Source: Candidatus Thorarchaeota archaeon SMTZ1-83
Lineage (GTDB): Archaea > Asgardarchaeota > Thorarchaeia > Thorarchaeales > Thorarchaeaceae
Length of the DNA stretch: 26,562 nucleotides
Direction: 5' to 3'
NCBI GenBank assembly: GCA_001563325.1
Contig: LRSK01000014.1
Coordinates: 1 to 26,562, forward strand
Numbering within the stretch: the stretch's first letter is position 1; each line of letters begins with the position of its first letter. Under the pieces are notes generated by a model. The model did no database searches and was not told the origin of the DNA. It was given only the letters and a program-made list of their open reading frames with translations. Below, piece by piece: positions 1 to 5,926 of this stretch. A program made the position numbers and the translations under genes.

Positions 1-294
1 CACAACTAGGACTGAGTCGATGTCAACATCATTGACACGGATGTAATCCATCATATCTCCGAGTCTGTTGGAGTCAATGCCTTGGTCTTCAGGTGTTGAG
101 ATTGACCACTCATCAGTTGGCCAGATTCCAGTTGACATCGATAGAGATTGGATGCCACTTGCACTTGTCACCTGAGGGTCTGAATCAACCAAGGCATAAG
201 ATATGCCGCAAAGGGATACGACCAACACTAGTTCCATTATGAAGAGTGATAGTGATAGAGTTCGAACTCGTGATTGGTGTTTTGTCAAGCTCAC
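1..294 (-). CDS. Secreted beta-lactamase-fold serine hydrolase, N-terminal part
   Basis: Reading leftward from a GTG at 294, the frame stays open to the window edge and gives 98 residues. A basic start is followed by a hydrophobic stretch (about residues 11-30), which looks like a signal peptide or anchor. Then comes a segment beginning WPTDEWSISTPEDQGID and continuing through a DMMDYI helix to DSVLVV. That entry segment is typical of the class C beta-lactamase/penicillin-binding-protein-like family (PF00144), whose members hydrolyse peptide or ester bonds outside the cell. The catalytic SxxK lies beyond the edge, so activity cannot be judged. I chose the GTG because GGAAGTGAT, a near-consensus ribosome site, precedes it by a few bases. 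An in-frame ATG at 321 has no such site. Family call is fairly secure; substrate unknown. Confidence 0.72.
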   Translation of the reverse strand, partial: MSLTKHQSRVRTLSLSLFIMELVLVVSLCGISYALVDSDPQVTSASGIQSLSMSTGIWPTDEWSISTPEDQGIDSNRLGDMMDYIRVNDVDIDSVLVV

Positions 295-298
295 GTCA

Positions 299-505
299 TC
301 ACTTCCAGAAAGTGTATCCATGCAGTTGCGGTTGGATAACTGATTTGGAGTGGTTGTACTTCTGAGGCGTGTCCAACCTCATTCTCTGCGGCCTCTTCTT
401 GAACAACGACTCTCGTCCACCCATCCCGGGGTAGTAGAGTCTTGATAGCAGGAGGCGAGGATCAGGTCGTGTGACACGTCTTATGCGACGACCTGCATAC
501 CTCAT
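299..505 (-). CDS. Small basic hypothetical protein (doubtful)
   Basis: A 68-codon frame opens with ATG at 505, preceded by a GGGGGGAG ribosome-site-like stretch with about 4 nt spacing. It stops with TGA only 4 nt before the GTG start of the serine hydrolase, so it is placed as a coupled upstream cistron. The product would be strongly basic, with Arg-rich N-terminal and central parts, no membrane helix and no family I recognise. The alternative is an untranslated leader of the hydrolase. No convincing TATA box is seen just upstream. Bases 506-666 hold no gene that I can support. Confidence 0.3.
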   Translation of the reverse strand: MRYAGRRIRRVTRPDPRLLLSRLYYPGMGGRESLFKKRPQRMRLDTPQKYNHSKSVIQPQLHGYTFWK

Positions 506-541
506 GGAACTCCCCCCACAATGTGGCAGAGTGCCGTGTGT

Positions 542-601
542 GCTGACGACTCACAGAATACCGTGGGCAGACTTGAAACGCAGCATTCCAAAGTCGTCAG
601 C
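542..601. repeat. 10-bp perfect inverted repeat, 40-bp spacer
   Basis: GCTGACGACT at 542-551 is matched by its exact reverse complement at 592-601. It lies in the gap between the end of the regulator gene (667) and the start of the small ORF (505). It could be a protein-binding dyad or a weak hairpin; nothing else supports a role. Confidence 0.4.
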
Positions 602-666
602 GCCGTGGATGAAACTGGGAAGGTAACCGCAAAAATGGTCGTCTTCGCAGGCACCTCTGTTACACC

Positions 667-1337
667 TCATTTTGATTCCTTTCTGTGCCATTGGAGGAAT
701 CGGTGCCACTCTTCTTGAATGCGGCTACACTCAGTACTCTCATCCAGTGCAAGGCGGCGAAGGATTCTCGTGACCTCGCTCTGAATGTAGGGTGGAAGAG
801 AACTCCCTTCCAATCCATAGATCCTCTTGTTGATGGCATCTTCGCAGACAGTCATTGCCCTGAGAAGATCCAGAGCGTGCTCCATCTTTTGAGGAGGTAT
901 CTCGATACCGTACTCAGCTAGACCTTGGATGACCATTCTCCATCGGTCCTCGGGATGACCATTCTCCATCGGTCCTCGGGAGTTTCTTCAACCTTCTGTG
1001 GGACTGGCTCAGGGGCTACTACCCTCGCTACACCGAGTTGATACTCTCTTGCTGAGGCACGATAGTATCGTTGAACGATTCCGGTCGTGGTCTTTTGAGT
1101 TCTCACCTGCTTGATCAGGCCAGCCTTCTTCAGTCGCTCTACGTGATGAAGAATAGTGCCCGGTTTCCTTTTGAGGGCCACAGCCAACTCTTTGACAGTC
1201 ATCGGCTTTGTGCCGAGTTGGCGGATTATGCTGGCACGAAGAGGATCCAAGAGTAGCTTGATCTTCTTCTTGTCTGATAGGACTTCAATGTCCCTTATTG
1301 GCGCGGACTTTCCTGAGTTCAATTCATAGCCCCCCAT
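667..1337 (-). pseudogene. Winged-helix (ArsR-like) regulator split by a 26-bp tandem duplication
   Basis: The ATG at 1337 starts a frame with a winged helix-turn-helix domain. DPLRASIIRQL leads into helix MTVKELAVAL, recognition helix KPGTILHHVERLKKAGLI (about residues 58-75) and a beta wing to about residue 93, as in ArsR/HTH_20 DNA-binding regulators. The frame ends early at 918, giving 139 residues. A second frame, 667-969, begins with the same residues EDRWRMVI and continues for about 90 more (QGLAEYGIE... to HRKESK). Between them a 26-bp unit is duplicated (929-954 and 955-980). Removing one copy restores a single frame of 214 residues. The gene overlaps the preceding membrane-protein gene by 19 bp, so the pair is probably co-transcribed and this regulator may control that operon. 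The DNA-binding domain is intact in the short form, which could still fold. Whether the duplication is real or an assembly error is unknown. Confidence 0.8.
927..981. repeat. 26-bp tandem direct duplication causing a frameshift
   Basis: The unit at 929-954 is repeated immediately at 955-980. Identity including flanks covers 29 bp (927-955 against 953-981). Because 26 is not a multiple of 3, the regulator frame is broken, and both copies encode EDRWRMVI in different frames. Confidence 0.95.
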
Positions 1338-2245
1338 CTTTCTAAGTCATTCTGAGTTTCCTCGACGAGTGGCTCTTCATCTTCATCACTACTCAGCAAC
1401 AAGTAGGCACGACTCTGAGAGATGGCCATAGCTGGGATGAGGATGAACAGTAGGAACAGACTCACTATCACAGGGTAGAACCCTAGAGATCCTGCCACAA
1501 TCTCAACGAACAGCCAAGGGGCGTACCTCGAGCCCCATATCAACGGTGCGTAGAGGCCCACGGCTAGGGCAAGATAGAAGACCCACAACGAGAATACGCG
1601 ACCTGCATGTCGTGCTCCCATTCCGACTGACTTGACGAATGCACCCTTGACTGAATAACCATCAATAATCGCTGGAAACATCATACTCAGGAGCCCTCCG
1701 GTCAGTACAAACCAGCCCACGGCCGCTGCAATGGCAAGTGTTTCATCAGTTCCTACGAGATGCCATCCCAAGATTTCTGAGATATAGACATAGCCCAGTC
1801 CTATTGGTAGGATGGCGATCAGAAAGACTACTGTTCCTGCTCCTGCCAGAGAAGCAAACTTCCGTTCGTACCAGGTGAAGACACCTTCAGCTGAAGTCCC
1901 CTCGCTCTCGACAATCTCGCGTGCCATGCCAAAGAGTGCTCCGATGGCCACGAAGACGGGTAGAAGCACGGGTATCAGTATCATGGCTATTATACCCAAG
2001 CTGGCTGGCGATGGGAAGGTTTCCACAGCTTCAGCGACGACCATTATTGCCCTGATTACTCCTGGAAAACCACCGCCAAAGGTCATTATCACAGTTATAA
2101 TACCCAGCAGGATGAATACAAGCACAAACAGTGTGACGATCAGGACTCCTAGCATGGCCAAGAATAATGATATCACGTTCTTGACTGCGAACTTGAAACC
2201 TACCTTAACATCACCACTAAAGGTTCCCAAATCGGATTCTTGCAT
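1319..2245 (-). CDS. Polytopic membrane protein, paralogue A
   Basis: This is a 308-residue protein with about six hydrophobic segments (near residues 24-56, 83-110, 134-160, 168-195, 214-238 and 246-275), a short soluble N-terminus and an acidic C-terminal tail. It is clearly paralogous to the divergent 296-residue gene at 3224-4114. Both start with a DxKVGFxFAVKNVxSxFLAxLGVL region, and both carry the block FGMAREIVESEGT followed by AEGVFTWY and RKF between the second and third helices. I cannot assign a family or activity. The conserved charged block facing one side could be a partner-binding or regulatory loop. The start is well supported: GAGGTGAT lies 7 nt before the ATG. It overlaps the downstream winged-helix regulator gene by 19 bp, suggesting a shared transcript. 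Confidence 0.85.
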   Translation of the reverse strand: MQESDLGTFSGDVKVGFKFAVKNVISLFLAMLGVLIVTLFVLVFILLGIITVIMTFGGGFPGVIRAIMVVAEAVETFPSPASLGIIAMILIPVLLPVFVAIGALFGMAREIVESEGTSAEGVFTWYERKFASLAGAGTVVFLIAILPIGLGYVYISEILGWHLVGTDETLAIAAAVGWFVLTGGLLSMMFPAIIDGYSVKGAFVKSVGMGARHAGRVFSLWVFYLALAVGLYAPLIWGSRYAPWLFVEIVAGSLGFYPVIVSLFLLFILIPAMAISQSRAYLLLSSDEDEEPLVEETQNDLERWGAMN

Positions 2246-2485
2246 TTAGGATATCACCTCGAAACCTGAGTTGGAAGGCGCCGCCGTCCCGAGGGACGCC
2301 GGCACCTTCGCTTGTTGACTTAACTCTGCTAAACGAAGAGTGCCTGGATGAGCAGAGTAGTCTAGAGACGGGATGTTGTCGATATTGGCTGACAAGACAG
2401 GAACATCTGGGCGTGCAATCTTTGAAGGAGGACAGAGTCTTGTCAGCGCAGAGCTGGAGGAAAGAAGACCAGAGTAAGTTGTCAT
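2246..2485 (-). CDS. Possible 79-residue hypothetical protein (doubtful)
   Basis: An ATG at 2485 with a weak GGGATGTGAT ribosome-site-like sequence 8 nt upstream opens a 79-codon frame. Its TAA abuts the ATG of the membrane-protein gene at 2245. The position suits a coupled small cistron, but the product shows no recognisable domain, signal or membrane helix. The end of the frame runs through a GC-rich hairpin, so it may only be leader or spacer RNA. Confidence 0.25.
   Translation of the reverse strand: MTTYSGLLSSSSALTRLCPPSKIARPDVPVLSANIDNIPSLDYSAHPGTLRLAELSQQAKVPASLGTAAPSNSGFEVIS
2277..2306. repeat. GC-rich hairpin ahead of membrane-protein gene
   Basis: Fourteen-base arms at 2277-2290 (GGCGCCGCCGTCCC) and 2293-2306 (GGGACGCCGGCACC) can pair with one mismatch and one G-U wobble around a GA turn. 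The hairpin sits about 30 nt before the ATG at 2245. There is no T-run after it on either strand, so a processing or regulatory stem in the operon RNA is more likely than a terminator. Confidence 0.6.
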
Positions 2486-2536
2486 GAGGAAGCATCACAT
2501 CCCTAGCGTAACCGCAACTTGATATCCCCGCGGCAA

Positions 2537-2956
2537 TTAGAACACCAAGTGTGCGCCGTATGTTCTCACACGGACTTCCTCATTCTCCTCGTTCGCTCTT
2601 TCCAAATCCTTGGTCACATCAGCGTCATCCCTTCTGGACCTAATCTCGACTACGTTGTCATACACCCTGCCGAGGACATAGATCTCCAAGGGCAGAACGG
2701 CAATAATCAGACCAGGGATGATGGTAAGAGGAACTATCATCGCAATCGCTAATACGGTCCCGGCAAGGGTCTGCAGGACCGTACCAACGTTTCGCTGAGC
2801 TAGAACAGCAGTCTGTTGTGGTGGCTCTACAACATTGACAGCCTCGGACTCCATCTTGCGCCCAAGGTGGTTCGTTGCTGCGTTAGGCTCGACAGAATCG
2901 GTCACAACCACGCGAATTGCATCAGTGACCTCACGAGTCTGCGTGCGTGCTTTCAA
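2537..2956 (-). CDS. Small membrane protein with a two-helix hydrophobic core
   Basis: The 139-residue product has a hydrophilic N-terminal part (1-58), a hydrophobic region at about 60-97 with central prolines (MIVPLTIIPGLIIAVLP) that could form a helical hairpin or two short membrane helices, and a highly charged Arg/Glu/Asp tail. The start is TTG at 2956, fixed by AAGGAGAT about 8 nt upstream; no ATG is suitably placed. It is the first gene after the minus-strand promoter at 3047-3037, followed by the polytopic membrane protein and the regulator. I do not recognise a family. Confidence 0.6.
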   Translation of the reverse strand: MKARTQTREVTDAIRVVVTDSVEPNAATNHLGRKMESEAVNVVEPPQQTAVLAQRNVGTVLQTLAGTVLAIAMIVPLTIIPGLIIAVLPLEIYVLGRVYDNVVEIRSRRDDADVTKDLERANEENEEVRVRTYGAHLVF

Positions 2957-2998
2957 CTTTGTTATCTCCTTGAATCACGTCAACGCCCCGAAACTTCA

Positions 2999-3024
2999 GA
3001 ACGTTCCGTTTTTCCCGAACGTTC
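2999..3024. promoter_or_regulatory. Paired GAACGTTC operator candidate
   Basis: Two identical palindromes GAACGTTC occur at 2999-3006 and 3017-3024, 18 bp centre to centre. With flanking bases they form a larger dyad (AGAACGTTC to GAACGTTCT). They lie where minus-strand transcription from the adjacent TATA box should begin (about 3015), the usual place for an archaeal repressor to block polymerase. The nearby winged-helix regulator is the obvious candidate ligand; this is inference. Confidence 0.55.
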
Positions 3025-3036
3025 TATTATCTCCGA

Positions 3037-3047
3037 TTTTATATATA
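3037..3047 (-). promoter_or_regulatory. TATA box in divergent promoter region
   Basis: TTTTATATATA on the plus strand reads TATATATAAAA on the minus strand. It has a purine-containing GAAT element just upstream on the minus strand that could act as BRE. It would start the minus-strand operon near 3015, leaving a leader of about 60 nt before the TTG at 2956. Being nearly symmetric, it could also serve the plus-strand gene at 3224 with a long leader of roughly 155 nt. Confidence 0.6.
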
Positions 3048-3223
3048 CTATTCGGTCAGCGTATTCCTCCTCATTCAAGGTGCTGCATACCCAACGGGCT
3101 CACCAGAACGCTCCCTGGTGCCGTTTCTGCATTTGGTTGACTAAAAAGGAGATGAAATAAGAGGGTTGCACCCATAGAGAACGGCAACGACCTTTGAGAT
3201 AGCAGTGGACGGATGAGAGGAGA

Positions 3224-4114
3224 ATGAAGGAGGCAAGCCTCGCAAACCTTGTCGAGGACCTCAAGGTAGGTTTCAGTTTCGCGGTGAAGAACGTTGTGTC
3301 GTTCTTCCTAGCGGTGCTTGGTGTTCTTCTTGTAACCGCAATCATCCTGGTAATCATCATTATTTCTGTGACTATCCCATTATTCTTCACTGCGGGCTTG
3401 GACGCCATGATTGATTTCTTTGTCAGCTGGATTGAACCGTTTCCTCCAGCTGATGCAGCTGCCTTGTTGGGACTAATCCTATTCCTGATTCTTCCTATCC
3501 TCGCACCATTGTTTGTTGCATTCGGAGCGCTATTCGGTATGGCAAGGGAAATAGTTGAGAGCGAAGGAACAACTGCGGAGGGTGTCTTCACTTGGTATCG
3601 TAGGAAGTTCTTCTCTCTCGCTGCAGGCGGGATTCTTCTGTTCCTCATAGTGATTGGACCGATAGGCCTTGCTGTCTGGTGGATATTGGTCTACTATCCT
3701 ATGCCTTTTGGCATGCCGTTTCACATTGAGATTGTCCTTGAGGCCACAGCAGTGGTATGGTTGGTCATGAGCAGTGGAATGCTCTCAATGGTGTTCCCAT
3801 CCATCATAGATGGCCACTCAGCTCTGGGTGCGATAAGAGAGTCTGCAGGACTATGTTGGAAGTACTTTGATCGCGTAATCAGTACTTGGCTTGCTTTCAT
3901 GGGAATTATCCTTCTACCATGGATTCCAGTCATTCTGGATGCAATCAGCCCGGTGTTCCATATCGAATTGGGAACATGGTACATCGTACCGTTGGCACTC
4001 TTCCTGCTTTTCATAGCAATACCGGCACTCGCGATAGGGGTCACGCGAGTCTACCTCATCCTCACTGGTGAAGAGACTCCGGAGGATGAGCTAAGTTTCG
4101 TTGAAGGGAACTGA
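3224..4114 (+). CDS. Polytopic membrane protein, paralogue B
   Basis: This 296-residue protein has about six membrane segments, the first starting near residue 25 (VVSFFLAVLGVLLVTAIILVI). It shares with paralogue A the FGMAREIVESEGT/AEGVFTWY/RKF block between helices two and three, the SGMLSMVFPSIIDGHS motif (SMMFPAIIDGYS in A), and an acidic tail. The two genes are divergently transcribed from a common promoter region and probably arose by local duplication and inversion. Function unknown; a channel, transporter subunit or envelope-stress partner are all possible. The ATG is preceded by GAGAGGAG with unusually short spacing (1-2 nt). No other in-frame start fits before the upstream stop. Confidence 0.85.
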   Translation: MKEASLANLVEDLKVGFSFAVKNVVSFFLAVLGVLLVTAIILVIIIISVTIPLFFTAGLDAMIDFFVSWIEPFPPADAAALLGLILFLILPILAPLFVAFGALFGMAREIVESEGTTAEGVFTWYRRKFFSLAAGGILLFLIVIGPIGLAVWWILVYYPMPFGMPFHIEIVLEATAVVWLVMSSGMLSMVFPSIIDGHSALGAIRESAGLCWKYFDRVISTWLAFMGIILLPWIPVILDAISPVFHIELGTWYIVPLALFLLFIAIPALAIGVTRVYLILTGEETPEDELSFVEGN

Positions 4115-4165
4115 ATGGTGGTTCATGATACGCGGATTCGGTCAGCGGCAAGAAGAAAGTGAAAC

Positions 4166-4193
4166 TGAGTGGGTAGGATTTCGATCCCACTCA
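4166..4193. terminator. Hairpin after paralogue B, possible bidirectional terminator
   Basis: TGAGTGGG at 4166-4173 pairs exactly with CCCACTCA at 4186-4193. An alternative inner fold gives GGAT/ATCC around a TTCG loop. It lies about 50 nt after the stop of the plus-strand gene and just past the end (4203) of a minus-strand open frame, as expected between convergent units. No long T-run follows. Confidence 0.45.
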
Positions 4194-4202
4194 TCGGGCT
4201 GG

Positions 4203-4325
4203 TCATCCAAGTACTTCTTGCCCGATTCTCTTTCCAAATTCCCGGGCTCTGGAAAGCTCCTCTTCACTAAGTGGTCCCCTGAAGCCTTTCACGACTCCTG
4301 AGAACCCTGGATAGTAGTATGTATA
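4203..4325 (-). pseudogene. Possible C-terminal remnant of a minus-strand gene
   Basis: Read leftward from about 4325, the frame gives a protein-like tail of about 40 residues (YYPGFSGVVKGFRGPLS, then an EEELSRAREFGKRI helix) ending with TGA at 4203, just before a hairpin. Upstream of about 4330 the same frame only mirrors the plus-strand gene and looks non-coding. This could be the tail of a lost gene, or chance. No family recognised. Confidence 0.25.
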
Positions 4326-4331
4326 ATTGGT

Positions 4332-5036
4332 GTGATTGTCGTTGGTTCGGTTCTCGTTGGAGCCTTCTCTTACTTCGGACCAGCCTGGAGCTGGGGTCTG
4401 AGTGACAGGGTGTATTATAGCTTCGATAGTCTCGTGGGCTCCGCCACTGGCACAATCAATCTTGATGTTGATATTGAGGCTGGGTCTGTCAAGATTGAAT
4501 TCGAAGACAACGCTACTTTGCTGTATAAGATTGAAGTCGGAGTCATTAATCGGACTGTCCAAGAAACAGGTGCGCCAACTGTCACGTTCTCGTCGAACAC
4601 TATCGCCCTCGACTACACGGCGTTGGAAGCCAACATCACTCTAGGCAGTGCACTGAACTACACTCTGAATGTGATTGCAGGAGCGGGACTGATAGATTGT
4701 GATGTTACTCAGGGTGCGCACATTGGTGACGTGAGTCTGACGACTACCACGGGGTCAATAGAGTCTCTCATGGGGTCCGGGTTGTCTATATCTGGGAGTC
4801 CAGACTTTGCTTTTGAGAGCACGGCCGGACTGGTTGATTTGATAATCAATCTTCCTGTTGGAATAGGTGGAAGCATCGAGGGTGCAGTTGCATTTGGAAC
4901 TGTGGACATTGATGCACCCGGATGGACTGAAGTGACTTCTAATCACTATGAGTCTAGTGACTATGATACAGCAGAACAGAAGGTCACTGTAGTAGCCCAG
5001 TCTAATACAGGTACCATTGAGGCACACATAAGCTAG
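4332..5036 (+). CDS. Exported beta-rich protein (DUF4097-like style), start uncertain
   Basis: The product is about 234 residues. A hydrophobic N-terminus (VIVVGSVLVGAFSYFG) is followed by alternating short hydrophobic and Thr/Ser/Gly/Asp-rich segments (for example TGTINLDVDIEAGSVKIEF, GDVSLTTTTGSIESL and AVAFGTVDIDAPG). This pattern suggests stacked beta strands, as in putative surface adhesins of the DUF4097 type; that is resemblance, not a proven match. Several N-x-S/T sites fit an extracellular location. The only usable start is GTG at 4332. It lacks a ribosome site and leaves no basic residues before the hydrophobic helix, and the frame is closed by TGA at 4299. The true N-terminus may therefore have been lost by deletion. 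A hairpin terminator follows the stop. Confidence 0.6.
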   Translation: MIVVGSVLVGAFSYFGPAWSWGLSDRVYYSFDSLVGSATGTINLDVDIEAGSVKIEFEDNATLLYKIEVGVINRTVQETGAPTVTFSSNTIALDYTALEANITLGSALNYTLNVIAGAGLIDCDVTQGAHIGDVSLTTTTGSIESLMGSGLSISGSPDFAFESTAGLVDLIINLPVGIGGSIEGAVAFGTVDIDAPGWTEVTSNHYESSDYDTAEQKVTVVAQSNTGTIEAHIS

Positions 5037-5050
5037 CCTCTCCGTGTAGT

Positions 5051-5086
5051 AGAGGAGGTCCTCATCCTCCTCTGCCCCATCCTTTT
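5051..5086 (+). terminator. Hairpin plus T-run
   Basis: AGAGGAGG at 5051-5058 pairs exactly with CCTCCTCT at 5066-5073 around a 7-nt loop. A CTTTTT stretch follows at 5081-5086. It lies 15 nt after the stop of the beta-rich exported protein gene and before the methyltransferase promoter. Confidence 0.6.
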
Positions 5087-5174
5087 TCCGTTCGCAGCAT
5101 ACCTCCTGGTCATCTAACTGTTCCTGACTGGACTCTGAGAACGCGATTGAAGCCACCCCGACAGTGAACGGGAA

Positions 5175-5183
5175 CCTTTTAAC
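5175..5183 (+). promoter_or_regulatory. TATA box of methyltransferase gene
   Basis: CCTTTTAAC is centred 30 nt before the ATG at 5209. That puts the transcript start within a few bases of the ATG, consistent with a leaderless mRNA. No ribosome site is present. Confidence 0.55.
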
Positions 5184-5208
5184 GCGATGCTCTACTGAAT
5201 AGTCTGTA

Positions 5209-5808
5209 ATGTCCGACCATCATCCAGAAATCGACATGTCGGAAGTCTACCAGCTACCCCCTCAGGAAGTCAACCTTGCTGACTTTCCTGCAGATGAAGA
5301 ATGGATTCTGGATGTGGGGGGTGGTGGAGAGGGAATTATCGGTAGGATGAAAGGTAGACAAGTAGTCGCGATTGACCGACTTGGACCTGAGCTGGAGGGC
5401 ACCGCCAATGAGGCTCTCAAGCTTGTCATGGATGCACGTGAGTTGCAGTTCTTGGAAAACTCGTTCGGCACAGTGACGCTGTTCTTCACTCTCATGTACA
5501 TACCTTTCGAGGACCTCGACACCATATTCTCTGAGGTGGCTCGGGTTCTGAAGCCAGGAGGAGCGCTACTGATTTGGGATGTCAACGTGGAGGTCTCTCA
5601 GGATACAGATGAGAAGAAGTACTTCATGGTCCCTCTAACAGTCACATTCCCGGATGGAACCAAGAAGGAAACCGGATACGGGTCCAAGATACGTAACCAA
5701 GATATGCGGTCGTTCGTTGGTGCGGCAGAGAAGCACGGATTCGAAGTAGTCGATCATGATACAACGGACCTTACCTTCTTTGCTAGACTCGCATTAAGGA
5801 AGGGCTAG
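5209..5808 (+). CDS. Class I SAM-dependent methyltransferase
   Basis: This 199-residue Rossmann-fold methyltransferase is close in size to other small stand-alone members. Motif I (WILDVGGGGEG, about residues 32-42) binds S-adenosylmethionine. The acidic residue ending strand 2 is Asp56 in VVAIDRLG. Asp75 in LVMDARELQF would contact the adenine, and ARVLKPGGALLIWD (111-124) is the usual post-motif strand-turn. The segment LFFTLMYIPFEDL replaces the more common D/N-PPY-like catalytic motif, so a small-molecule or unknown substrate is more likely than DNA N-methylation. The GGGG run in motif I is slightly unusual (GxGxG is normal). The gene has its own promoter and no ribosome site. Substrate cannot be told from sequence. 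Confidence 0.88.
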   Translation: MSDHHPEIDMSEVYQLPPQEVNLADFPADEEWILDVGGGGEGIIGRMKGRQVVAIDRLGPELEGTANEALKLVMDARELQFLENSFGTVTLFFTLMYIPFEDLDTIFSEVARVLKPGGALLIWDVNVEVSQDTDEKKYFMVPLTVTFPDGTKKETGYGSKIRNQDMRSFVGAAEKHGFEVVDHDTTDLTFFARLALRKG

Positions 5809-5851
5809 GAGGATTACTTCCGACACCTATAGGGTCAATTCGAAGACGGAT

Positions 5852-5865
5852 TCTGCTCGAGCAGA
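5852..5865. promoter_or_regulatory. 14-bp perfect palindrome next to a TATA box
   Basis: TCTGCTCGAGCAGA is self-complementary over 14 bp. It ends 7 nt before the TATA box of the GNAT-fusion gene and lies 44 nt past the methyltransferase stop. This position suits an activator or repressor site. Confidence 0.5.
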
Positions 5866-5872
5866 CATAATC

Positions 5873-5881
5873 CTTTTATCA
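5873..5881 (+). promoter_or_regulatory. TATA box of GNAT-fusion gene
   Basis: CTTTTATCA is centred about 50 nt before the ATG at 5927, predicting a leader of about 25 nt that contains a GGAG ribosome site at 5914-5917. Confidence 0.5.
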
Positions 5882-5926
5882 AGATTAGACGGTGACGCGG
5901 TATCTCTTCTTCTGGAGACCCTCATA

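Noticed and set aside
2217..2498. 93-codon minus-strand frame overlapping the start of the membrane-protein gene
   Set aside because: Cys/Ser/Arg-rich composition typical of a shadow frame; it runs into the well-supported gene at 2245.
2816..3160. Two overlapping plus-strand frames through the promoter region
   Set aside because: They lie opposite the small membrane-protein gene, cross the TATA box and operator pair, and show no protein-like pattern.
3149..3160. Mini-ORF after an AAAAAGGAG ribosome-site-like stretch (Met-Lys-stop)
   Set aside because: Only two codons; a leader peptide role has no further support.
3100..3648. 182-codon minus-strand frame opposite paralogue B
   Set aside because: Mirror of a membrane-protein gene; residue composition (Ser, Thr, Asn and Arg-rich) is that of an antisense frame.
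4166..4193. T-arm-like sequence (GGATTTCGATCC) suggesting a tRNA
   Set aside because: No acceptor, D or anticodon arms can be drawn around it; it is better explained as a hairpin between convergent frames.
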